64,000 nucleotides of DNA from Streptomyces sp. NBC_01304 (GCF_035975855.1 NZ_CP109055.1:2790001-2854000), one strand, 5' to 3'. Numbered from the stretch's first letter, positions 17,801 to 26,196 are shown. A program made the numbers and translations. The notes: generated by a model not told the origin, from the sequence alone.

Positions 17801-18102
17801 CCGTCTTCCTGGTCCTGAACGACTCACCGGAGTCGGGCCAGATGCTCTACACCGGCCCGATGACCGGCACGGCCGACCTCAAGGCGTGCGGCAGCTGCAA
17901 GGTGTACCCCACCCGGAAGGCCTCCGACGACAAGAGCTGCTCGGCCGACCTGAAGAAGTACCCGAAGGTCGAGCTCCGACTGACCCCGGGCACCTACCAC
18001 TTCCTCTCCAAACGAGGAGGGGACGGCTACGGCGACGAGGTGTCCACCGTCAGGGTGCCCGGCGACACGATCGGCCTCTGCTCCACCATCTACGAGAAAT
18101 GA
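14815..18102 (+). CDS. Giant proline-rich repeat membrane protein with helical C-terminal domain
   Basis: A 1,095-residue protein without a recognised name. Residues 1-600 are low complexity: Gln/Glu/Pro-rich units ([10 protein letters not shown]), then about ten copies of a roughly 20-residue unit with PPGPDP and DDHYQPP, then repeats of [11 protein letters not shown] membrane block of three to four helices follows (about residues 610-710: [52 protein letters not shown]). The last 390 residues are charged, helical and cysteine-bearing (TPR-like spacing such as [18 protein letters not shown]). They end in a beta-rich part with [10 protein letters not shown]. The Pro-rich part is likely cytoplasmic and the C-terminus external. 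No partner is evident. Confidence 0.7.
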   Translation: MTSGDERFESDGTRHLGPGGDRGPRDEPGDAVGQEPQDDVGQEPRDAMGEEPQDDVGQEPEGARSRPEDGRPGREDARSGQDEAPGPTDGRHEPPGPAPADDHYQPPGPDPADHRHQPPRPDLTDDHYQPPGPDPIHDRHQPPRPAPVDDRYPPPGPDPTDNHYQPPSPDPIHDRHQPPRPAPVDDRYPPPGPDPTDNHYQPPGPDPIHDRHEPPRPDPVDDRYPPPGASPADDHYQPRSPAPVTDADQPPAQDPVTDRPGPPGPDPRAGAPWPGVQDAPRQPEGPSTPAPPPPSWLTPEEPAPDHRVSPGQDPARPPIPDAQSAYTHSPYAQSPHAQPPPPAPGEGPPAGRPYAGPPHAASAQPPGGGPDQPTWAPPPRSPQPGYGPEAGPGAAPGEAPTPGAARQGRPPEGPAPQAWPPQGSAQQGWPQQGSPEQAQPPQGPPQQGWPPQGPPQQAQPPQGPPQQGWPQQGSPQQAQPPQGPPQQGWPQQDPPDQAQPPQGSPQQGWPPQGPPDQGPPQQGWPPQGPPDQGPPQQGWPPQGPPDQGQPSQAPPQHPWPPQHPGQPPAAPPPDWPPQGPGTPPDWPPPPPPGPPGPPPGGAPRPNPDPKRSAAVGLLNLTGLGLGYLALRQWLLAGLCWAATIALLVVALPAEPDGIPMAYVIGYAAVLALAAADGARRALRTPLGVARLRSGLAVILGLVLLLVPAGGAYAYDAAHDEAVEKMLLERLDKADKVVDRAEAKTFAKSEKDYTRALGTYGELGEDHAGSRAADRVPDSLDALYKAVAQPYTERAYCEAVEPLKYLRTVPKKVDEDVLGKLAKWPDERLATSFYECGMSELGSADEGGGSDGGGGSLAELLSTFPESKQADKVEPDIRAEIDSRVEELKGSDPCEVTEGLRNIGKTVGGLPPDASEALSKESDSSVEKGVFACGVDQFKDKDFEAARATMDDYAKTYPDSGRHGWAKDIATAAEIAKVKASAGSRLPPERAPGGKRTVFLVLNDSPESGQMLYTGPMTGTADLKACGSCKVYPTRKASDDKSCSADLKKYPKVELRLTPGTYHFLSKRGGDGYGDEVSTVRVPGDTIGLCSTIYEK
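15107..15535. repeat. Tandem repeats encoding PPGPDP-type units
   Basis: About eight to nine repeats of roughly 50-60 bp within the Pro-rich gene. Two adjacent 120-bp blocks (about 15200-15320 and 15320-15440) are nearly identical, which suggests recent duplication. All are in frame. Confidence 0.8.
16078..16500. repeat. Tandem repeats encoding [10 protein letters not shown] units
   Basis: More than ten repeats of 30-60 bp built on CCCACCCCAACAGGGCTGG. Neighbouring copies differ by only one or two bases, so the array should be prone to in-frame expansion and contraction and to assembly error. Confidence 0.85.
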
Positions 18103-18136
18103 GGAGCAACCTCGACCGGACCCCGACCACGGACCG

Positions 18137-18154
18137 GCTCCGCGCACGCGGAGC
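18137..18154. terminator. Short hairpin between convergent genes
   Basis: GCTCCGCG and CGCGGAGC form an 8-bp stem with a two-base loop. It sits between the end of the Pro-rich membrane protein and the stop codon of the convergent zinc-ribbon/peptidoglycan-binding gene, and overlaps the latter by one base. Confidence 0.5.
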
Positions 18155-19131
18155 TAGTCCGGATCGGACGTCTCCGCCTCCACCTGCCGCCGCGTCACCG
18201 GCCCGTACACCCCGGACTCCTCCCCGATGGCCCGCGCCTCCTGGAACCGCGCGACGGCCTGCTCGACCTCGGCGTTGTAGTTGCCGTGCGCGGCACCGAC
18301 GTACAACTGCAGCTGCTGCAGCCGCAGTTGGAGCTCGACGACCTCGTCGCCGCGGTCGCCCCGGCGCAGCGTGCCCGGCGTCTCGGCCGGGCTGGACGAC
18401 GGCTTGGAGCTGGACGGGCTCGGCGACTTGGACGCGGAGGCGGAGGACGACGGCCGCGTCACACCGGAGGAGGGCGAGGCCGAGGACGACGGCCGCGCGG
18501 AGGCGGACTCGCTCGGCGAGGCGGGGCGTGTCGAACTGCGGCTCGCACGCTCGGACTTCGAGGCGGAGGCGTCGGGCGAGTCGGCGGCACTCGGCGACGC
18601 GGCGTCGGACGGACCTCCGGCCCGCACGCTCACCCCGTCGGCGCCGGGTTCGGAGCTGAACATTCCACCGGCCGCCCCCAGCGCCCCGGCGGTCAGCACC
18701 ACCGCGGCCGCCAGGCCGAATACGATCGCCGGGCGCTTCCGGTTACGTACGGGCGCGTACGGATCCTCATCATGACCGACGACATGACCGGCGACATGGC
18801 CGGCGGCGTCACCGGAGGCATGCACCAGACCGTCACCCGCCCCGGCGTCCGCCACCTCCGGCGGAAGCGGCTGCGCGGGCGGCGCCTGGGCGCGCGTCTG
18901 CTCCAGCTCGTCGAAGAGCTCGACGTCCGCCTCGCGCCGCGCGGCCTCCGCCTGACCCGGCGGCGCCACCTGCCCGAACACCGGACCGGCCTCGTCCACG
19001 ACCACGGTCCCCGGCGCGACCTCGGCCTCCGAGGCCTGATCCGCCTGCCGCGCCCGCAGTGCGCAGTCGCAGGCCGGCCGCAGATCGGGCAACCGCTGCG
19101 CGCCGCACGCGGGGCAATACTGTGCGTCCAC
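18154..19131 (-). CDS. Zinc-ribbon, single-pass membrane protein with peptidoglycan-binding domain
   Basis: A 325-residue protein. A cysteine cluster at the N-terminus (YCPACGAQ then CDCALR) looks like a small zinc ribbon. After an acidic linker there is one transmembrane helix (IVFGLAAAVVLTAGALGAAGG), then a long Ser/Pro/Ala-rich external stalk. The C-terminal domain of the PG_binding_1 type is LRRGDRGDEVVELQLRLQQLQLYVG...YNAEVEQAVARFQEARAI. So the N-terminus is cytoplasmic and the C-terminus reaches the cell wall. GTG at 19131, immediately before the cysteine cluster, is preferred; a purine-rich AGGGAAGG lies 12 bases upstream. The partner it connects to the wall is unknown. Confidence 0.8.
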   Translation of the reverse strand: MDAQYCPACGAQRLPDLRPACDCALRARQADQASEAEVAPGTVVVDEAGPVFGQVAPPGQAEAARREADVELFDELEQTRAQAPPAQPLPPEVADAGAGDGLVHASGDAAGHVAGHVVGHDEDPYAPVRNRKRPAIVFGLAAAVVLTAGALGAAGGMFSSEPGADGVSVRAGGPSDAASPSAADSPDASASKSERASRSSTRPASPSESASARPSSSASPSSGVTRPSSSASASKSPSPSSSKPSSSPAETPGTLRRGDRGDEVVELQLRLQQLQLYVGAAHGNYNAEVEQAVARFQEARAIGEESGVYGPVTRRQVEAETSDPD

Positions 19132-19290
19132 CGTCGTCCACGCCTTCCCTCTGGCTTGCGGTCGACGATTATGCAGACTGACCGACGGTAACCCCACTCC
19201 GCCATCCCAGTTGACCGAGATGAGTGGTTTGCCCGGAAGAGTCGCGAAGAAGCCTTGGAATGCCACCGCTCCATACCCCCTCATAGGGAT

Positions 19291-19599
19291 ATGTCCGAGC
19301 CGATCGACCTACGCCACCAGATCATCGACCTCCGCGACCGAGTCCGGGCCGACGATCAACTCACCCTGCAGATCCGCGCCCTGTGCGCCGACACGCTGGG
19401 CCTCGCCGTCGAGCACGTACCGCTCTGGGCCCGCCTCGTGGCCGACCTGGAGGCGGACAGCCTGGACTTCTCCGCCCTGGCCGACCGCCTCGCCATGCAG
19501 TACGGCATCGTCGCGGACGAGACGGTCCTGCGCGAGGCCGAGACGGTACGCGACCTCGTGGCCCTGGTCCTGAGCGCGGCGCCGCCCGCCCCGCGATGA
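19291..19599 (+). CDS. Acyl carrier protein
   Basis: A 102-residue helical protein with the phosphopantetheine attachment motif in LEADSLDFSALADRL; the serine of DSL carries the prosthetic group. Length and helix pattern fit the acyl or peptidyl carrier family, though the region before the motif is slightly longer than in fatty-acid AcpP. ATG at 19291 has only a weak AGGGA upstream. No ketosynthase is nearby, so this is an orphan carrier. The adjacent P450 is in opposite orientation. A phosphopantetheinyl transferase lies at 62.6-63.4 kb. Confidence 0.75.
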   Translation: MSEPIDLRHQIIDLRDRVRADDQLTLQIRALCADTLGLAVEHVPLWARLVADLEADSLDFSALADRLAMQYGIVADETVLREAETVRDLVALVLSAAPPAPR

Positions 19600-19620
19600 C
19601 ACGGACGGGCAGGCGGCCAA

Positions 19621-19680
19621 GCGGTCGGACAGTCAGTCGGCGAGTCAGTCGGACGGTCAGTCGACCAGCCAGTCGGCCGG
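19621..19680. repeat. Short tandem repeats with CAGTCGG core
   Basis: About six degenerate copies of a 10-12-bp unit with GTCGG and CAGTC elements fill the gap between the convergent carrier-protein and P450 genes. No hairpin terminator is visible there. Confidence 0.6.
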
Positions 19681-19684
19681 GCGG

Positions 19685-20899
19685 CTACCAGGTGACCGGC
19701 AGCGCGTGCACGCCGTAGATGTTCATGTCGCTCCTGACCTTCACCTCGTCGGCGGGGACGGCCAGTTCGAGGGTCGGGAAGCGGCGCAGCAGTGCCTCGA
19801 ATCCGGTGCGCATCTCCATCCGGGCGAGCTGCGAGCCCAGACACTGGTGGACGCCGTGGCCGAAGCCCAGCTCGCCACGGGCGTTGCGGCGGATGTCCAG
19901 GGCGTCGGGGTCGTCGAAGCGCTTGGGGTCGCGGTTGGCGGCCAGCAGGGAGACGACGACGGTCGAGCCCTTGGTGATGGTCTCGCCGCCGAGCTCGATG
20001 TCCTCCGTGGCGTACCGGAAGAAGATGTCGGCCACGGACAGGTAGCGCATCAGCTCCTCGGCCGCACCCGCGAACAGGTCCGGATTCGCCCGCAGTTCGG
20101 CCATCTGCTCGGGGTGCTCAAGGAGCGCGAAGGTGCCGAGGCCCAGCATGTTGGCCGTGGTCTCGAAGCCCGCGAGCAGCAACAGGAAGGCCATGCCCGT
20201 GAGTTCTTCAATGGTGAGGTCCTCGTGGCCGGCCAGGTCGGACAGGATGTCCTCGGCGGGCTCGGCGCGCTTGCTGATCACCAGCTGGGCCAGGTACGTG
20301 GTCAGCGCGCCGTACGCTGCCATCTTCTCCTCCAGCTCCACCTCCTTCTCCATGAACTTTGCGGAGTTGACCTGGAAGGTGTCCCGGTCCGCGTACGGCA
20401 CACCGAGCAGTTCGCAGATCACCAGGGACGGCACCGGCAGCGCGAACTCCTTGACCAGGTCGACCGGCGGAGTCAGCTGCGCCATCGCGTCCAGCTGCCG
20501 TTCGACGATCTCGGTGACGCCCTCTTCGAGCTGCTTCATGCGCTTCGCGGTGAACGCGCCGGTCAGCTTGCGCCGCAGCCGGGTGTGGTCCGGCGGGTCC
20601 ATCGCGATGAACACGCCCGGTATCTGCGGGGACGGCTCCGTCGGAGACGGCATGCCGGGAGTCTCGTACGGGATGTGGAGTACGCCGATGTCCTGGCGGG
20701 AGCTGAACCGGGTGTCCGCCATGAGCTGCCGCAGCGCCTCGTAGCCGGTGACGAGCCAGCCCTCGTGCCCGTCGGGGAAGACCAGCGGGCTGACCGGGCG
20801 GGCCTCGCGCAGCGCGGTGATCTCGCGGGGCGGGTCGAAGGGACCGGCGTTGCGCTCCATGGGAAGGCCGTGCGGAACCGGAACCGTAGTCTCACTCAT
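19685..20899 (-). CDS. Cytochrome P450
   Basis: A 404-residue soluble bacterial P450. The I-helix oxygen-binding motif is LLLLAGFETTANML, the K-helix ExxR is EELMRYL and the haem ligand cysteine is in FGHGVHQCLGSQLARME near residue 353. Length and motifs resemble the CYP105/CYP107 groups of Streptomyces, but the exact family cannot be assigned by eye. It would need a ferredoxin, and none is adjacent. ATG at 20899 follows GGAGATC. Substrate unknown; the neighbouring carrier protein raises the possibility of carrier-bound substrates. Confidence 0.93.
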   Translation of the reverse strand: MSETTVPVPHGLPMERNAGPFDPPREITALREARPVSPLVFPDGHEGWLVTGYEALRQLMADTRFSSRQDIGVLHIPYETPGMPSPTEPSPQIPGVFIAMDPPDHTRLRRKLTGAFTAKRMKQLEEGVTEIVERQLDAMAQLTPPVDLVKEFALPVPSLVICELLGVPYADRDTFQVNSAKFMEKEVELEEKMAAYGALTTYLAQLVISKRAEPAEDILSDLAGHEDLTIEELTGMAFLLLLAGFETTANMLGLGTFALLEHPEQMAELRANPDLFAGAAEELMRYLSVADIFFRYATEDIELGGETITKGSTVVVSLLAANRDPKRFDDPDALDIRRNARGELGFGHGVHQCLGSQLARMEMRTGFEALLRRFPTLELAVPADEVKVRSDMNIYGVHALPVTW

Positions 20900-20914
20900 C
20901 GGATCTCCTCTCGT

Positions 20915-20940
20915 GGCGACCGGGCATGCCTGCGGTCGCC
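20915..20940. terminator. Hairpin between the ATPase and P450 genes
   Basis: GGCGACCG and CGGTCGCC pair across a ten-base loop. On the minus strand it follows the ATP-binding protein gene and precedes the P450 ribosome-binding site, so it may end the former transcript or regulate the latter. Confidence 0.5.
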
Positions 20941-20965
20941 GACGGGCCTGTGATGAGGCGTCAGG

Positions 20966-21415
20966 CTACGTCAACTGATGTTGAACGTCAGGCCCTTTGA
21001 CCTCCGCCCACACGGTCTTGCCCACACCGCGGTCCCGAACGCCCCAGTCCTCGGCGAGGGCGTCCACGAGCTGCAGCCCGCGCCCTCCCTCGGCATCGTC
21101 CGCCCGCCGCCGCAGCGCGGGGTCGCGATCGGCGCGGGCGTCCGAGACCTCCACGCGCAGTCGCTGCCGTACGCCGTCGAGCACGAGCCTCAACTCGAAG
21201 TCCCGGCCCGGCACATGGCCGTGCGTGACCGCGTTCGCGGCGAGCTCGGCGATCACGCTCGCCACCGCGTCGGAGGTCTCCGTGCCGTGCGGGATGCCCC
21301 ACTCGTCGAGCTGGTGCAGGGCGAGCCTGCGGGCGAGGCGGGCGCCTCGCGGGGTGGCGCTGAAGAGCTGGACGAAGCTCAACTCTTGGTCGGGAGTGGC
21401 GATTTGGGCTTTCAT
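20966..21415 (-). CDS. Anti-sigma-factor-like ATP-binding protein (HATPase, RsbW type)
   Basis: A 149-residue single-domain GHKL ATPase. Visible motifs are VIAELAANAVTHGHVPG (N box), VSDARADRDP (G1) and EGGRGLQLVDALAEDWGV (G2). Such proteins resemble RsbW/SpoIIAB kinases that bind sigma factors or anti-anti-sigma factors. It is divergent from an XRE regulator and DUF397 gene, the arrangement known from the whiJ/abaA-type modules of Streptomyces development. ATG at 21415 is chosen; the ribosome-binding site is weak. Confidence 0.88.
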   Translation of the reverse strand: MKAQIATPDQELSFVQLFSATPRGARLARRLALHQLDEWGIPHGTETSDAVASVIAELAANAVTHGHVPGRDFELRLVLDGVRQRLRVEVSDARADRDPALRRRADDAEGGRGLQLVDALAEDWGVRDRGVGKTVWAEVKGPDVQHQLT

Positions 21416-21478
21416 GTCACCGAGCGTGGCGGGTTGGTCGTACGCTGACCAGGACCGACGACGCGACGGAGCGTGTCT

Positions 21479-21516
21479 GTACGAGTACGTACGGCATGCT
21501 GTACGGGGTGGTACGG
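21479..21516. promoter_or_regulatory. Cluster of GTACG repeats before the XRE gene
   Basis: Five GTACG elements begin at 21479, 21485, 21489, 21501 and 21511, and another GTACG is at about 21439. They sit between the divergent ATPase and XRE genes, directly before the latter start. The spacing suggests cooperative binding, perhaps by the XRE protein itself. Confidence 0.5.
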
Positions 21517-21518
21517 AC

Positions 21519-22376
21519 ATGCGCGACGACCGACCGGAACGGCCCGCGGAAGTGGATGGCACGGCCCACCTGTTCAGGGCCCTGGGGAAGCAGATCAAGG
21601 CCCTTCGGGAGGCGCTGAGTTGGAGCCAGAAGGAACTGGGCGATGCCTTGCATGTGAGCGTGGACCTGATCTCCGCGATCGAGCGCGGTCGACGTACACC
21701 GCAGCCGGACTTCCTGGAGCGGGCCGACAAGGTGCTGGATGCGCGGGGTGTGCTGGTGGCAGCAATCCCTGATGTGCGAGAAGCGCTGGCGCGGGCGAGG
21801 ACGAGGCACCCTGAGTGGTATCGGGGGTATGCGGAGTTGGAGGCCGAAGGGGTCGAGCTGCACTTCTACGCCAACCACGGCATGCCGGGTCTGCTCCAGA
21901 CCGCCGAGCACGCACACTCTGTAATCTCCAAGAGGCGCCCTCTCGTTGACACGGAGACCGTGGAGAAGCGGGTGGCCGACCGTCTGGACCGCCAGAAGGT
22001 CTTCGCGCGCACCCCGCTTCCGGTGATCAGCTACGTCCTGGAGGAGTCCATCCTGGACAGGCCAATCGGAGGACGAGCTGTTCACGAGACGCAGCTGCGG
22101 CGCCTTCTTGAAGTGGGCCGGATGCGGAACGTGGAACTTCAGGTGATGCCCACCGCCTGCCTGGAACACCCCAACATGGACGGCGCGTTCAACCTGCTGG
22201 TCCCCAAGGGGCAGAACCACCAGATCGGTTACACCGAAGTCCAGGAACAGCCCACGTTGATCACGGACCCCGCAAAGGTCCGCGTCCTCTCCGAACGCTA
22301 TGGGATCATGCGCGCAGCGGCATTGCCGCCACGTGAGTCCCTGGCATTGGTCGAGGAGAAGCTGGAGCAGCGATGA
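21519..22376 (+). CDS. XRE-family regulator with DUF5753 domain (WhiJ-like)
   Basis: A 285-residue protein. The helix-turn-helix is LRALGKQIKALREALSWSQKELGDALHVSVDLISAIERGRR-type (about residues 20-65). The remainder is a DUF5753 domain with GMPGLLQTAEHAHSVISKRRP, EESILDRPIGG and EQPTLITDPAKVRVLSERYG. It represses or activates local promoters in the WhiJ paralogue family, which is linked to sporulation and antibiotic control in Streptomyces. ATG at 21519 fits the family length. It overlaps the DUF397 gene by ATGA. Confidence 0.9.
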   Translation: MRDDRPERPAEVDGTAHLFRALGKQIKALREALSWSQKELGDALHVSVDLISAIERGRRTPQPDFLERADKVLDARGVLVAAIPDVREALARARTRHPEWYRGYAELEAEGVELHFYANHGMPGLLQTAEHAHSVISKRRPLVDTETVEKRVADRLDRQKVFARTPLPVISYVLEESILDRPIGGRAVHETQLRRLLEVGRMRNVELQVMPTACLEHPNMDGAFNLLVPKGQNHQIGYTEVQEQPTLITDPAKVRVLSERYGIMRAAALPPRESLALVEEKLEQR

Positions 22377-22567
22377 AGAACACCGAAGCCCTCGCCTGGT
22401 TCAAGTCGAGCTACAGCGGCGGCTCGGGCGGCGAATGCCTCGAAGTCGCCACCTGCCCCGCCCACGCAGACGCAGTGCACATCCGAGACTCCAAGCGCCC
22501 CGACGGCGACACCCTCACCATCAGCCCGGACGCCTGGTCCGCCTTCCTCACCCGCGTACGCGACTAG
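22373..22567 (+). CDS. DUF397 family small protein
   Basis: A 64-residue protein with the family pattern WFKSSYSGGSGGECLEVATC near the start and VHIRDSKRPDGDTLTISPDAWSAFL at the end. DUF397 proteins are small partners of the XRE/DUF5753 regulators, working with or against them in the same module. Translation is coupled to the XRE gene by an ATGA overlap. The start is certain. Confidence 0.95.
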   Translation: MKNTEALAWFKSSYSGGSGGECLEVATCPAHADAVHIRDSKRPDGDTLTISPDAWSAFLTRVRD

Positions 22568-22568
22568 G

Positions 22569-23414
22569 TCACTCCGCGCCAGGCACAACGGCGACCGACC
22601 CCTGCGCATGCTGCAACACCGCGTTGGTCACCGAGCCCATGACCAGCGCGTCCGGCCGCAACCGGCGGCGGTGGCGGCCGACCACCGTCAGGTCGGCCGT
22701 ACGGGAGCCGGTGACCAACCGGCCGGCCGGGTCGCCCGCGGTGACCACGGGGACGACAGCCACCGCCGGGTGCCGCTCGGCGAAGGGGGCGAGCCGGGCG
22801 GACTGGGCGGCCTCGACGACGCGGGCCTGGTCCGTGTCCGGGGCGTCGACCAGTTCGCCGACGCGCGTGAGGGACGTGAGCGGCACCAAGTAGGTGGAGA
22901 TCACCTGGAGTTCGGCACCGCGCCGCTCGGCCTCGGCGAAGGCGAACTCGATCGCCTCGTCGGAGGTCTCCTGCGGGGAGAGCCCGAGCGCGACCCTGCC
23001 ATGGCCGCCCTCGGGCACGGGCGCCTCTGCCGTACGCGTGGCGTGCGGGACCACGACGACCGGGCAGGGCGCGTTCGCCGCGCACTTGCGGCCGGTGGAG
23101 CCGAGCAGCAGCGCGGCGAAGCCGCCGAGTCCACGGGAGCCGAGGACCAGGAGCTGGGCCTTGGCGGCCCGCTCGGCCAGCACGGCGGCGGGCGTGCCGT
23201 CGACGGTCTCGTACGACACCTGCGGTGCACGGTCGCGGCCGGCCAGGACCTCGGCGATCCGGGCGGCGACGGGGTCGCCGTCCGCCGCCGCGCTCACATG
23301 GAGAGCGAGGACCTCCGCATCCCGCAGAACGGCCTCGTCGAGGGCCCACCGAAGGGCGTCGAGGCTGTGCTGCGAACCGTCTACGGCCACGAGGACAGGT
23401 GCGTTGCTGCTCAT
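22569..23414 (-). CDS. Universal stress protein, tandem domains
   Basis: A 281-residue protein with two UspA domains. The first starts VLVAVDGSQHSLDALRWAL and has the ATP-binding GSRGLGGFAALLLGSTGRKCAANAPCPVVVV. The second starts RVALGLSPQETSDEAIEFAF and ends VVGRHRRRLRPDALVMGSVTNAVLQHAQGSVAVV. The first domain keeps the G-2x-G-9x-G-S/T nucleotide motif; the second is degenerate. Such proteins help survival under stress or oxygen limitation. ATG at 23414 matches the family start. The stop is one base from the convergent DUF397 stop, leaving no terminator between them. Confidence 0.92.
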   Translation of the reverse strand: MSSNAPVLVAVDGSQHSLDALRWALDEAVLRDAEVLALHVSAAADGDPVAARIAEVLAGRDRAPQVSYETVDGTPAAVLAERAAKAQLLVLGSRGLGGFAALLLGSTGRKCAANAPCPVVVVPHATRTAEAPVPEGGHGRVALGLSPQETSDEAIEFAFAEAERRGAELQVISTYLVPLTSLTRVGELVDAPDTDQARVVEAAQSARLAPFAERHPAVAVVPVVTAGDPAGRLVTGSRTADLTVVGRHRRRLRPDALVMGSVTNAVLQHAQGSVAVVPGAE

Positions 23415-23466
23415 ACGCCCAGCATGCCTCAACCGGGTAATTGGGGCGTAAGGGACCAAGGTCATG

Positions 23467-23502
23467 CGAAAGGGCCCGTCGTTGGGGCGACGGGCCCTTT
23501 CG
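23467..23502 (-). terminator. Strong hairpin after the xdhC gene
   Basis: A perfect 15-bp stem (23467-23481 with 23488-23502) with a six-base loop lies just beyond the xdhC stop at 23524, on the minus-strand transcript. It insulates the universal stress gene that follows. Confidence 0.85.
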
Positions 23503-23523
23503 GTGGAGGAATCAGAAGGATCC

Positions 23524-24651
23524 TCAGGGGTGATGGTCTTCGGACGGGTGGATCGGGGTGTGCGCCCCCGTCAGCGAAACGCCAGAGCCACCGCGGCGGG
23601 CCGCGACGATCTCCGAGGCGATCGACAGGGCCGTCTCCTCGGGCGTACGCGCGCCGAGGTCGAGGCCGATCGGGGAGCGCAGCCGGCCCAGTTCGAGCTC
23701 GGAGACACCGGCCTCGCGGAGCCGCTCGTTGCGGTCCAGGTGGGTGCGGCGGGAGCCCATCGCGCCGACGTACGCGACGGGAAGTCTGAGGGCCAGTTCG
23801 AGGAGCGGGACGTCGAACTTGGCGTCGTGGGTCAGTACGCAGATGACCGTGCGGCCGTCGACCTCGGTGCGCTTGAGGTACTTGTGCGGCCACTCGACGA
23901 CGACGTCGTCCGCCTCTGGGAAGCGGGTCCGCGTCACGAAGACGGGGCGGGCGTCGCAGACGGTGACGCGGTAGCCGAGGAACTTGCCCACGCGACAGAG
24001 CGCGGAGGCGAAGTCGATGGCGCCGAAGACGAGCATGCGCGGGGCGGTGACGGCCGACTCGACGAGCAGGGTCAGGGGACGGCCGCAACGGCTGCCGTCC
24101 TCGCCTATCTCGACGGTGCCGGTCCGGCCGGCGTCCAGCATCGCGGCGGCCTCGCCGACCGCGGTGCGGTCCAGCTCGGGATGGCCGCCGAAGGACCCCT
24201 CGTATGTGCCGTCGGGGCGGACCAGGAGGGCCTTGCCGAGGAGTTCGGCGGGGCCTTCGGTGATCCGCGCGACCGCCGCCGCCTCGCCGGAGGCGGCGGC
24301 GGCCAGCGCGGCCGCGAACACCCCCCGTCCCGGAGCGTTCGCGGGCATCGGGGTGACGAGGATGTCGATGGTGCCGCCGCAGGTCAGACCCATGGCGAAG
24401 GCGTCCTCGTCGCTGTGACGGAAGTGTTCGAGGACGGTCTCGCCGTCCTGGAGGGACTGCAGGCAGAGCTCGTAGACAGCGCCCTCCACGCACCCGCCGG
24501 AGACCGACCCGAGCGCCGTGCCCTCGCTGTCGACAGCGAGGGCCGCGCCCGTTTCCCGGGGCCCGCTCCCGCTGACGGCCACCACCGTGGCGACGACGAA
24601 GTCACGCCCCTGCTCGACCCACCGGTTCAACTCTTCGGCGATGTCCAGCAT
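23524..24651 (-). CDS. xdhC: XdhC/CoxI-family molybdenum-enzyme maturation factor
   Basis: A 375-residue protein. The N-terminal XdhC_CoxI domain has VVATVVAVSGSGPRETGAAL and GSVSGGCVEGAVYE with the conserved cysteine, and LTCGGTIDILV further on. The C-terminal XdhC Rossmann domain has MLVFGAIDFASALCRVGKFLGYRV and AYVGAMGSRRTHLDRNERL. XdhC sulfurates and inserts the molybdenum cofactor into xanthine dehydrogenase. AGGAG six bases before ATG at 24651 fixes the start. It follows a purine permease and lies near a PucR regulator. The dehydrogenase subunits are not in the window. Confidence 0.9.
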   Translation of the reverse strand: MLDIAEELNRWVEQGRDFVVATVVAVSGSGPRETGAALAVDSEGTALGSVSGGCVEGAVYELCLQSLQDGETVLEHFRHSDEDAFAMGLTCGGTIDILVTPMPANAPGRGVFAAALAAAASGEAAAVARITEGPAELLGKALLVRPDGTYEGSFGGHPELDRTAVGEAAAMLDAGRTGTVEIGEDGSRCGRPLTLLVESAVTAPRMLVFGAIDFASALCRVGKFLGYRVTVCDARPVFVTRTRFPEADDVVVEWPHKYLKRTEVDGRTVICVLTHDAKFDVPLLELALRLPVAYVGAMGSRRTHLDRNERLREAGVSELELGRLRSPIGLDLGARTPEETALSIASEIVAARRGGSGVSLTGAHTPIHPSEDHHP

Positions 24652-24711
24652 GTCGATCTCCTGACGGGTGTCTGCAATCAAGGCTGGCCCCATACTTGGG
24701 CCGGCCCTCGA

Positions 24712-26196
24712 TTACTTCAACCAGCCCTCGATCGCGTGCAGCGAGAAGAAGGCCACGAAGACCACGGCCAGCACCCACATCAGCCAGCCGATCTCCCGCA
24801 CCTTGCCCTGCACGGCCTTGATCAGGACGTGCGCGATGATGCCCGCCGCGATACCCGCGGTGATCGAGTAGGTGAAGGGCATCAGGACGGTGGTGAGGAA
24901 CACCGGGATGGCGACGGACTGGTCGTTCCAGTCGATGTGCTTGGCGGTGGACATCATCATCGAGCCGATGACGACCAGCGCGGCGGCGGCGACCTGGGTG
25001 GGGATGGCCTGCGCGAGCGGGGTGAAGAAGAGGCACAGCGCGAAGCCGAGACCGGTGATGACGCTGGCGAAGCCGGTGCGCGCACCGTCGCCGACACCCG
25101 CGGTGGACTCGACGAACACGGTCTGGCCCGAGGCACCCGCGATACCGCCGACGATGCCGCCGGCACCGTCGATGGCGAGGGCCTTGTTGAGGCCCGGCAT
25201 CTTGCCTTCCTTGTCGGCGAGGCCGGCCTGCTGGCCGATGCCGATGATGGTGCCGATGGCGTCGAAGAAGCCCGCCAGGACCAGGGTGAAGACGATGGTG
25301 CCGACGGTGATGGCGCTGATGTCACCGATACCGCTGAAGGAGACCTTGCCGAACAGACCGAAGTCGGGCGACTCGACGAGGTGACCGAAGTCCAGCGTCG
25401 GGGCGTTGATGCCCCAGTCCTTCGCCTTCAGACCGGCGGCCTGGTGGACGATCGCCGCGAAGACGGAGCCGCCGACGATGCCGATGAGGATCGCGCCCGG
25501 GACCTTGCGGACCAGGAGGGCGAAGATCAGCAGAACGGTGACCGCGAAGCAGACGACCGGCCAGCCGACGAGCTTGTCGTCGAGACCGAGCTGGATGGGC
25601 TTGCCGTACATGGCACCGGGCGCGCTCGGCATCGAGGTCACGAAGCCGGCCTGGACCAGACCGATGAGGGTGACGAAGAGGCCGATGCCCATGGTGATCG
25701 CGTGCTTGATCGCCAAGGGGATGGCATTCATGATCATTTCGCGCAGGCCGGTGATCACCAGCAGCACGATGATGCCGCCGTAGATCACACACATGGCCAT
25801 CGCGTTGCCCCACGTCATCTGCGGGGCGACCTGGAAGGCCATCACGGCCGAAACGCTGAGTCCCGCCGCCAGAGCCAGCGGGACGTTACCCACGAAGCCC
25901 ATCACGATGGTGGTGGCCGCGGCGGCCAGCGCCGTCGCGGTGATGAGCTGGGAGACACTGAGCTGAGCGCCAGTGACGTCCTTGGCACCGCTGAGGATGA
26001 TCGGGTTCAGCAGGATGATGTACGCCATCGCCATGAAGGTGGTGATGCCGCCACGCACCTCCCGACCGACGGTCGATCCGCGCTGCGAAATTCGGAAATA
26101 CCGGTCGAGCCACGAACCGCCGGCCGGCGGAGGCGCACCTACGCCTGCGTCGGGGGACGAGTCGGCCTTCGAAGGCTCGGTGTACTGCTGGGTCAT
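24712..26196 (-). CDS. NCS2-family purine permease (AzgA/PbuG-like)
   Basis: A 494-residue transporter with about twelve to thirteen membrane helices. The AzgA-type N-terminus VGREVRGGITTFMAMAYIILLNPIIL and helix motifs such as IGIGQQAGLADKEGKMPGLNKAL and DGAGGIVGGIAGASGQTVFVESTAGVGDGARTG point to guanine/hypoxanthine/xanthine uptake by proton symport. ATG at 26196 follows GGGAAG. It leads an operon with xdhC and is divergent from pucR, forming a purine uptake and breakdown locus. Confidence 0.92.
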   Translation of the reverse strand: MTQQYTEPSKADSSPDAGVGAPPPAGGSWLDRYFRISQRGSTVGREVRGGITTFMAMAYIILLNPIILSGAKDVTGAQLSVSQLITATALAAAATTIVMGFVGNVPLALAAGLSVSAVMAFQVAPQMTWGNAMAMCVIYGGIIVLLVITGLREMIMNAIPLAIKHAITMGIGLFVTLIGLVQAGFVTSMPSAPGAMYGKPIQLGLDDKLVGWPVVCFAVTVLLIFALLVRKVPGAILIGIVGGSVFAAIVHQAAGLKAKDWGINAPTLDFGHLVESPDFGLFGKVSFSGIGDISAITVGTIVFTLVLAGFFDAIGTIIGIGQQAGLADKEGKMPGLNKALAIDGAGGIVGGIAGASGQTVFVESTAGVGDGARTGFASVITGLGFALCLFFTPLAQAIPTQVAAAALVVIGSMMMSTAKHIDWNDQSVAIPVFLTTVLMPFTYSITAGIAAGIIAHVLIKAVQGKVREIGWLMWVLAVVFVAFFSLHAIEGWLK

